Below are positions 58,598-64,000 of a stretch of 64,000 nt of DNA, in pieces; position 1 is the stretch's first letter, and each line of letters opens with the position of its first letter. This DNA comes from Triangularia verruculosa. Taxonomy: Eukaryota > Ascomycota > Sordariomycetes > Sordariales > Podosporaceae. Location: the NCBI GenBank assembly GCA_033296885.1, contig MU863911.1:1-64000 (forward strand), given 5' to 3'. The translations under genes and the position numbers were made by a program. The notes beneath the pieces are model-generated. The model did not search any database, had not been told where the DNA came from, and saw only the letters and a program-made list of their open reading frames with translations.

Positions 58598-60308
58598 TTA
58601 CATACGACCAATATCCTCCACCTCCTTCATCTCTCTCAGCGTGGAAGCCACCACCCTATCCCACCTCTTTTTGAACTCTTCTTTAAATTGACACAGGACA
58701 TAAAAGGCCTCATCTCCATCGTTTACTCCGTTGATAGCTCTCCTTGCCTTTCCCATCATCTCGTTCCATAACCTCGTTGCATCAATGAGCCCTTCGTGCT
58801 GTATTTTGGAAAGTTGCAGAAGAGCTCTCGGGCTGATCTTCTTCGGGGACAGAGCCTTGTTGTTTTGCTGTGGTGTCCTGCACGGCACCATCTCCGTTGA
58901 GCTGTTGAACTGGCTGGGCGTCACTATTGCTACCTTGTTTGGTTGTCTGGACACCGTGGTGGCGATCGCTGTTTGTTGACTGAATTCGTCTCTAGTCTCT
59001 TCTTCCTCAGGGATTCTCAAACCCCCAAAAGCTCGCGTAGAAGGGTCATAATCGTCTGTCACAAGAGTTGACGCCTGTGACGTTGTCTCCTGGGACTCGG
59101 TGTAGACTGACTGGCTTCGTTGGAGACCCCTTCTTGAGTCAGGATCGACCTGGGAAGGGCCCAGAGATGAATTCTGACTAGATGTCCTGCTACTGAGTGC
59201 CTGGATTGTGGAAGGGCTATCCCCCGAATACTTCCCGCGATCAAAACGCCCAGATTCAAGGAGACTACGAGAGATCTTGCCTTTTCTCGTTTTTGACCGG
59301 GAGGTTGACGAAGAAGCTAATTTGGTGACCTTGTATATGCCAGGTCCTAGCATTCCCGGGATTCCGGTGGCCGTCCCTGCCGGCGAGGGTCCCATTGGTG
59401 ATGACCAATGGCCTTGACTGTGGTAGCCACCAATCTGGCCTTGATTAGGCAAACCAGCCGGGTTGGGGTACTGATACGGAGGTGTTGGTGTAGCCGGGTA
59501 AGGAGGACTTGGTGCGGCGGCATAGAAATGACTCGGTGTAGCTGAATAGAGAGGATTTGGCGCAACTCCATACGAGGAATACGGTGTGGCTGGGTATGCA
59601 GAACTCGGTATAGCCTGGTACGAAGGAGTCGGTGTATCTGGGCATGGCGGGCTTGGGCTGTACGAATATGGGAGCATGCCCATCTGCAAGGGACCAGGCA
59701 TGGGGCTGGGACTCGGATGATGATAATAATAGCTGTTTGGTGGTTGACCATGAGACTGGCCCCAGAAAGGGTCTTGGTGAGTCTGGTATGGTGCCGCTTC
59801 TTGTTGATAACTACCGATGGTGATTCCTAGGTCACCAAGTTCTTTTAGGACAGACTCGAAGTCGGAAGCAACTTTGAGGGTAACCTGGAGGATGGTGAAT
59901 CCCTAAAATGACCAAATTCAGTAGATTATGACATAATGCCCCGTCATAAGTACTTACATCTTGTGTGCTGGTTGGATATCGGACGTAAAGGATAGGTTCG
60001 TGATGTGCGCAATGTATGGATCGTTCTGGCTCAGCGTTGACTTGTTCTTCTGACTGTTGGAAGTCTGCGAGATCGAGCTTGACCAGTTCTTCGGCTCGAT
60101 CTTTGACATGAATCATCAAGTAATGGCGCCATACAGGCATCCGTAACCGGGAGCCATTGGTTGGTTTGCTAGGGATGAGGTCGAGCTGGGGTTTCAACAC
60201 AAGCTGAGGGTCCTTGTAAAGGCTTGCTCTGCCGTTGAAGCGGACATCCTGGAGTTCAAACCGAAGTATTGGTCTCCGCGGCTGTGACGTGGGCTTCGCG
60301 GGAGGCAT
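58598..60308 (-). CDS. Possible Rec114/Rec7-like meiotic protein (551 aa)
   Basis: Exons 60308-59958 and 59902-58598; the 55-nt intron (GTAAGT donor, TTTAG acceptor) lies in phase 0 and joins RYPTSTQD to GFTILQVTLKVASDF. The first 150 residues look like a compact beta-rich domain (LRFELQDVRFNGR, RMPVWRHYLMIHV, EPILYVRYPTS) closed by a helix (FESVLKELGDLGI), consistent with the PH-like N-domain of Rec114. The middle is a long Pro/Tyr/Ser low-complexity region with repeated TPSYQAIPSSAYPATP-like units. The C-terminus is helical (EAFYVLCQFKEEFKKRWDRV), where Rec114 contacts Mei4. Family assignment rests on layout and weak resemblance. If correct, it acts in meiotic double-strand break formation. 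Confidence 0.45.
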
Positions 60309-61700
60309 GGTTACTCGGCGATGATGCGAAGAGCCATGAGAAAGGGATTGATCAAAGACACAATGCCGCTCATGGCAATGTCAGATGCTTGATCAAGCAA
60401 AACTCATTGTGGGCCCTCGGCTCATGCGCTTCAATGTGCACGATCTGAGCTGGTTGCCCCGCATGCTTTCAGAACCTGAGATGGGAAGGCACGAGTGGAA
60501 TGCATCATCTGGAGAAGGAACGATCCAAGAGAATCATAGGCGAGAAGAAAAATTTCAGTCTTCACACTCAACCTCCAAAACTTGCGCATACAGCCACCTC
60601 ATAAAGCAGTCGGATGTCTGAAACCACTCAGCGGTGTAACTCCAACTATCTCCACACGAGGAGGAGGAGGAGTCGTCGATAAAATTGCCAGTTAGTGGGC
60701 CGTAACTGTTTGATTCCATGTACCTGCGCTCGCCATCGTAAAAGACGGCACCTTTTGCCCACTCGCTCGTTTGATATGTACAGTACCGGGAGTGTGGAGG
60801 CAGAGGTGATGACAAGGCTGTCTTGCTCGCTTTTTCGCCATCGTTACGACGATGGCGATATCGTGCTCCACCACGCCCGCGGTCAACCAGCCAAATGAAC
60901 GGGTGTTCAACCACTTTTTTCGCGTTATAGCCAAAGGGGTCAAAACACTCTTCTATCGTTCGAAATAAAAAGTCGCGGAGTGCACACAAACCGATGAGTA
61001 GGGGCTTGGTCAGGGGCAATCTATTAGCCCGGTTGAGGACACCCTTAGGGCTTCATGCAGTAGCTTTATCCCAATTTCTTGAGTAGATACGGTACCTTAC
61101 AGAGGTTGCGGCTTGGAGGGTGTGGTTGGTTGCCCCTTTGAACTCGGTTTCAGTGACGCGGCGATATGGCAAGGGAGAGGAACACTGCATATACAACCTG
61201 CAGGCTCCTTACCTTGTCGCCCTTTATCTCTTCTAGTTTGCTCCCGAATGATAGAGACATATATGCTGGGTAATAACTCCCGGACCTTCTTAACGACCAC
61301 CGTTCAAAGCAGTGAAGAAGGTGGCATGGTGTTGAAGAGGGAGCATATGGTCCGTGCATGTGGGGATATGGCGGGACCACTCTCTGGTGGCACGTGCACG
61401 CCTGGCATCTCTCTACGCTGTTCGCCAAAAAAATCCCAGTGCACGTCAATTGAAGTCAGCAACCCGCGTCGCATCACGGCCAGCCGACTGGAGAACAAAA
61501 CACCATCTGTTTTCTTGGCCAGCATCTCCACAAAGTACACAGCAATCACATATCCACATCGGATTAGACGAAGCTGGGAACTGTAGATCGTAACGGTCAT
61601 ACCTTTAGAATCGAAGACTGGCAATTCCGCAACGCTCCCCGCGACCGACGACCGACCCTAGCTAGCATCTGGACGCTGAGCTGCGTCTCGATGCGCCAAG
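60309..61700. other. Intergenic upstream of RSC9
   Basis: 1.4 kb holding the promoters of the divergent Rec114-like and RSC9 genes, plus the doubtful minus-strand frame at 60555-61019. Confidence 0.5.
60555..61019 (-). CDS. Unassigned open frame, doubtful
   Basis: 154 codons with no ATG at the start; the C-terminal part (RYCTYQTSEWAKGAVFYDGE, SYTAEWFQTSDCFMRWLYAQ, acidic end) reads like real protein with balanced aromatic and charged residues. A first exon was not found. It ends about 250 nt before the Rec114-like start, on the same strand. It could be a remnant, a small gene with an unseen 5' exon, or chance. Confidence 0.25.
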   Translation of the reverse strand: MPLTKPLLIGLCALRDFLFRTIEECFDPFGYNAKKVVEHPFIWLVDRGRGGARYRHRRNDGEKASKTALSSPLPPHSRYCTYQTSEWAKGAVFYDGERRYMESNSYGPLTGNFIDDSSSSSCGDSWSYTAEWFQTSDCFMRWLYAQVLEVECED

Positions 61701-61726
61701 ATGGCCCCGACAAAACCCATCGTTGA
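61691..61726 (+). other. Upstream ORF overlapping the RSC9 start codon
   Basis: An ATG at 61691 opens an 11-codon frame that ends with TGA at 61724-61726, overlapping the RSC9 ATG at 61701 in another frame. Its context (T at -3) is poor while the RSC9 ATG has A at -3 and G at +4, so leaky scanning would normally favour RSC9. Confidence 0.4.
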
Positions 61727-64000
61727 GCATACCGTCGACCGAACTCCCGAATATGAAAAGTTTCTCGAGGAGCTGCGCGAGTTCCACGAGAAGCGTGGGA
61801 CCCATCTTGATCCAGAGCCTAAGATGGGAAACCTGAGCGTCGACTTGTACAAGTTGTTCAACTACATTGTGCAAAATGGCGGCTACGACAAGGTCTCGGA
61901 CGAGAAGCTCATGTGGCGGAAGATGTGCGAAGGGCTTGGTTTGATGCGACACAACGCCCCTGCGGACGCGTATACCTTGAAGCAAATATTCTACAAGAAC
62001 CTCGCTGCCTTCGAAATCAAGAAAATCCACAACAAGGAGCCTCCTCCGCCAGAGATTCTCGAGTTTACCACTGCGAAGGGAGGGTCCCTGCTGACACGAA
62101 CCCTGGAAAACTTTGTCGCAAAGGGAAGGAATGATAGGGAGGACTCGGAGGACGGCAGCACCCCGGGCAGAGAGCGGCCTGTCGCCGAGACTCCGGCATC
62201 TGGCCGCGCCTCTCGAGGCCTTAGAGAAGCTCCAGCCCCGAGGGTTATTTTTCATCCCGACACCAACTCCTCGCGACAAACTCGTCATGCATCTGGAGCG
62301 CAGCAAATAGGCACCCTCTCATCCAACTCCCACTCCCATAACAACACACCCTTGGGTCAGGGTCCCAATCATCCACCTGCGGCTCGCGGTGGCGCATACG
62401 TCTTCAACCCTCCAGGACCAGACATGAACAACCCAATTGTCCAGGGCTTTCAGCCCCAACCTGTCCAGCAAATCCCACTGCGCATTGTCGACACGCCGTC
62501 AAGCAACCCGGAACTCTTTGCCAGAAAACAGCGGCTCTTGAAGCAGCCCCCAGCAGTCGCCCCCAATCCTGGGATGATTGTGAGGGCTTGTCTTCCACCA
62601 GGTAAGCACATCCTCGACTCGCTTGCGACCACAGCTAACCATTTTTCTAGGCGCTTTGGATGGTCCTAATATCTATGAACGTTGTCTCTTGGCTCTGCGG
62701 TCAGGAATCCCTTCTGAGCAGGCCTTTGGTACTCACCATCTTCTCAAAATTTCACATGAACGTGGTGATAAATACAAATTCTCAGCATTCTCTGGTCTCG
62801 CTGAGGGCCTGACCGAGCTTGCACTCAGTATTGGCCGCCTGATCTACCATGTCGACTGGACAGTTTCCTATGACCCCGATTCCGACAACACCGACATTGG
62901 TGAGCTAGACGGTCTCGAGGGCACCCCCGATATTTTGGAGCGAATCGCCCAGCTCGAGCGTCGGAAAGATGTTGACGACAACATTTTGACTGCCGAGTTT
63001 CGCGATCAACTCACATTGATCTTGGAGGCGACCCAGACCATTCGCAACATGGTTAACATGCCAGACAATGCCTACTTCATATCCGAGTACCCTCCTGTCA
63101 AGGACCTCCTTTGCGTTCTCCTCAATCTGCCAGAGTTGGAAAGCGTCGTGGAACTGAAGCATTTGGCTCTCGAAATCGCCGAGTCGATTCTTCCCTATCT
63201 TGTCTTGAGGTCAGACGACCCGCTTTATCAGTCACTGCTCGCAAAGCTTGAGTCCGACGATCGCGGCGTGATTCTGACGGCCTTGAAGGCGCTCAACAAA
63301 ATCGCCCTCAATCACCCTATCGAAACCAACAGGTTGGGCAATGTACCTCCTTCGGTTCTGCAGCGTATTATGGACTGGCTTCTTCTCAACGACGAGGACT
63401 TGTTGGACATTACCACCGACTTCCTTTACCAGTACACGGCTGTTGTCGAAAATCTCGACACGATGCTCAAGCATATCAAGATGGAGAATCTCGTCACCCA
63501 CCTTGTTCGTCTTCTCTCCCACGGCGCTAAGCGCTCGACACGAGAGTTGGTTGTCAGCGAGGCTCGCCTTGCGTTTGACCCCCCCAACGAGAGGGTGGTC
63601 CCTACGCCCAAGGATCTGCTGGAGACGTTGCTCGCTATTGAGGAGCCGGAGCGCTGCTATGCTTGGATCCGGTGTTTCTTCGAGGAAGATCCCGAATCCC
63701 ATATCACTCAGCTCGCGATTTGGCAGGCGTACAACACAGAGTTCCTCGAACCTCTGAAGCGAAAGGGTCGAAGCATGATCAGCGCCCCCGAGTTCATCAA
63801 GAGCATCACTAGTGTCTACGAATCAGCTGGGGCACAAATCGTCCACGAGCAAGGCCCCAACGGCCAGAGTCAGCAGAAGTACCTTATTAAGGGCATCAGA
63901 CCAAGACGGTACCCCATTAGCCCAGATGGCAGAGGCTACTTCCAATGCCAACTCCCTGCCAAGACTGCAGCTACAGTTCCCCCCGGAATGCAAGATCAGC
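61701..64000 (+). CDS. rsc9: RSC chromatin-remodelling subunit RSC9, 5' part (runs off window)
   Basis: Exons 61701-62601 and 62651 to beyond 64000; the 49-nt intron (GTAAGC donor, GCTAAC branch, CTAG acceptor) splits a Gly codon and joins RACLPPG to ALDGPNIYERC. The N-terminus carries an ARID domain (about residues 15-115: PEYEKFLEELREFHEKRGTH, DLYKLFNYIVQNGGYDKVSD, WRKMCEGLGLMRHNAPADA, LKQIFYKNLAAFE). A disordered linker follows, then an all-helical armadillo-like body (LTLILEATQTIRNMVNMPDN, ILTALKALNKIALNHP) and an RFX-like winged-helix segment (CYAWIRCFFEEDPESHITQL, FIKSITSVYESAGAQIVHEQ). This order is that of fungal Rsc9 and its ARID2 relatives in PBAF. RSC repositions nucleosomes at promoters. 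The 3' end, including any zinc finger, is outside the window. Confidence 0.93.

Overview
The window is nuclear DNA from a filamentous ascomycete, most likely a Sordariomycete and probably Sordariales. Protein genes carry short introns (mostly 53-80 nt) with GTATGT/GTAAGT-type donors, CTAAC/CTGAC branch sites about 15-20 nt before the acceptor, and YAG acceptors. Several products closely match what is known from Neurospora and its relatives, above all a 185-residue VIVID-type LOV photoreceptor. No ribosomal RNA, plasmid, virus or intact transposon was recognised. Exon structures below were assembled by reading splice signals and checking that the reading frame and family motifs continue across each junction.

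Layout. 1-3.7 kb: a C-rich window edge, a decayed reading frame and no supportable gene. 3.7-19.9 kb: a dense housekeeping block with a small mitochondrial-type hypothetical protein, a RING protein (-), a large alpha/beta-hydrolase, the mitochondrial ribosomal protein mL41 (-), the nucleolar U3 protein UTP14, riboflavin synthesis RIB3 (-), ubiquinone synthesis COQ3 and a K+/H+ antiporter (-). 22.6-26.7 kb: a very long secreted, probably GPI-anchored protein made largely of Gly-Ala repeats. 27.7-34.3 kb: CAF40/RCD1 of the CCR4-NOT complex, then a secreted neutral ceramidase.

34.3-51.5 kb is a gene-sparse landscape. It holds only a Clr5-domain protein, the SUMO ligase NSE2 (-) and the VIVID-like photoreceptor, separated by repeat-bearing gaps of up to 5.8 kb. 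The gaps contain a TCGA-rich tract, an AT-rich minisatellite and two tRNA-like sequences. 51.5-64 kb is dense again: the actin-patch SH3/SYLF protein (-), the Golgi SNARE SFT1, an ArfGAP (-), MsrB, a possible Rec114-like protein (-) and the 5' part of RSC9, which runs off the window end.

Most genes act independently (ribosome biogenesis, cofactor synthesis, membrane traffic, chromatin, light sensing). Two divergent pairs could share promoters: mL41/UTP14 and RIB3/COQ3. The most notable observations are the Gly-Ala/CxxC surface protein, a VIVID-like protein with an altered LOV core motif and clustered GATC boxes upstream, two probable GC-AG introns in RING-type genes, and a tRNA-Arg-like structure split by about 184 nt exactly at the canonical intron position.
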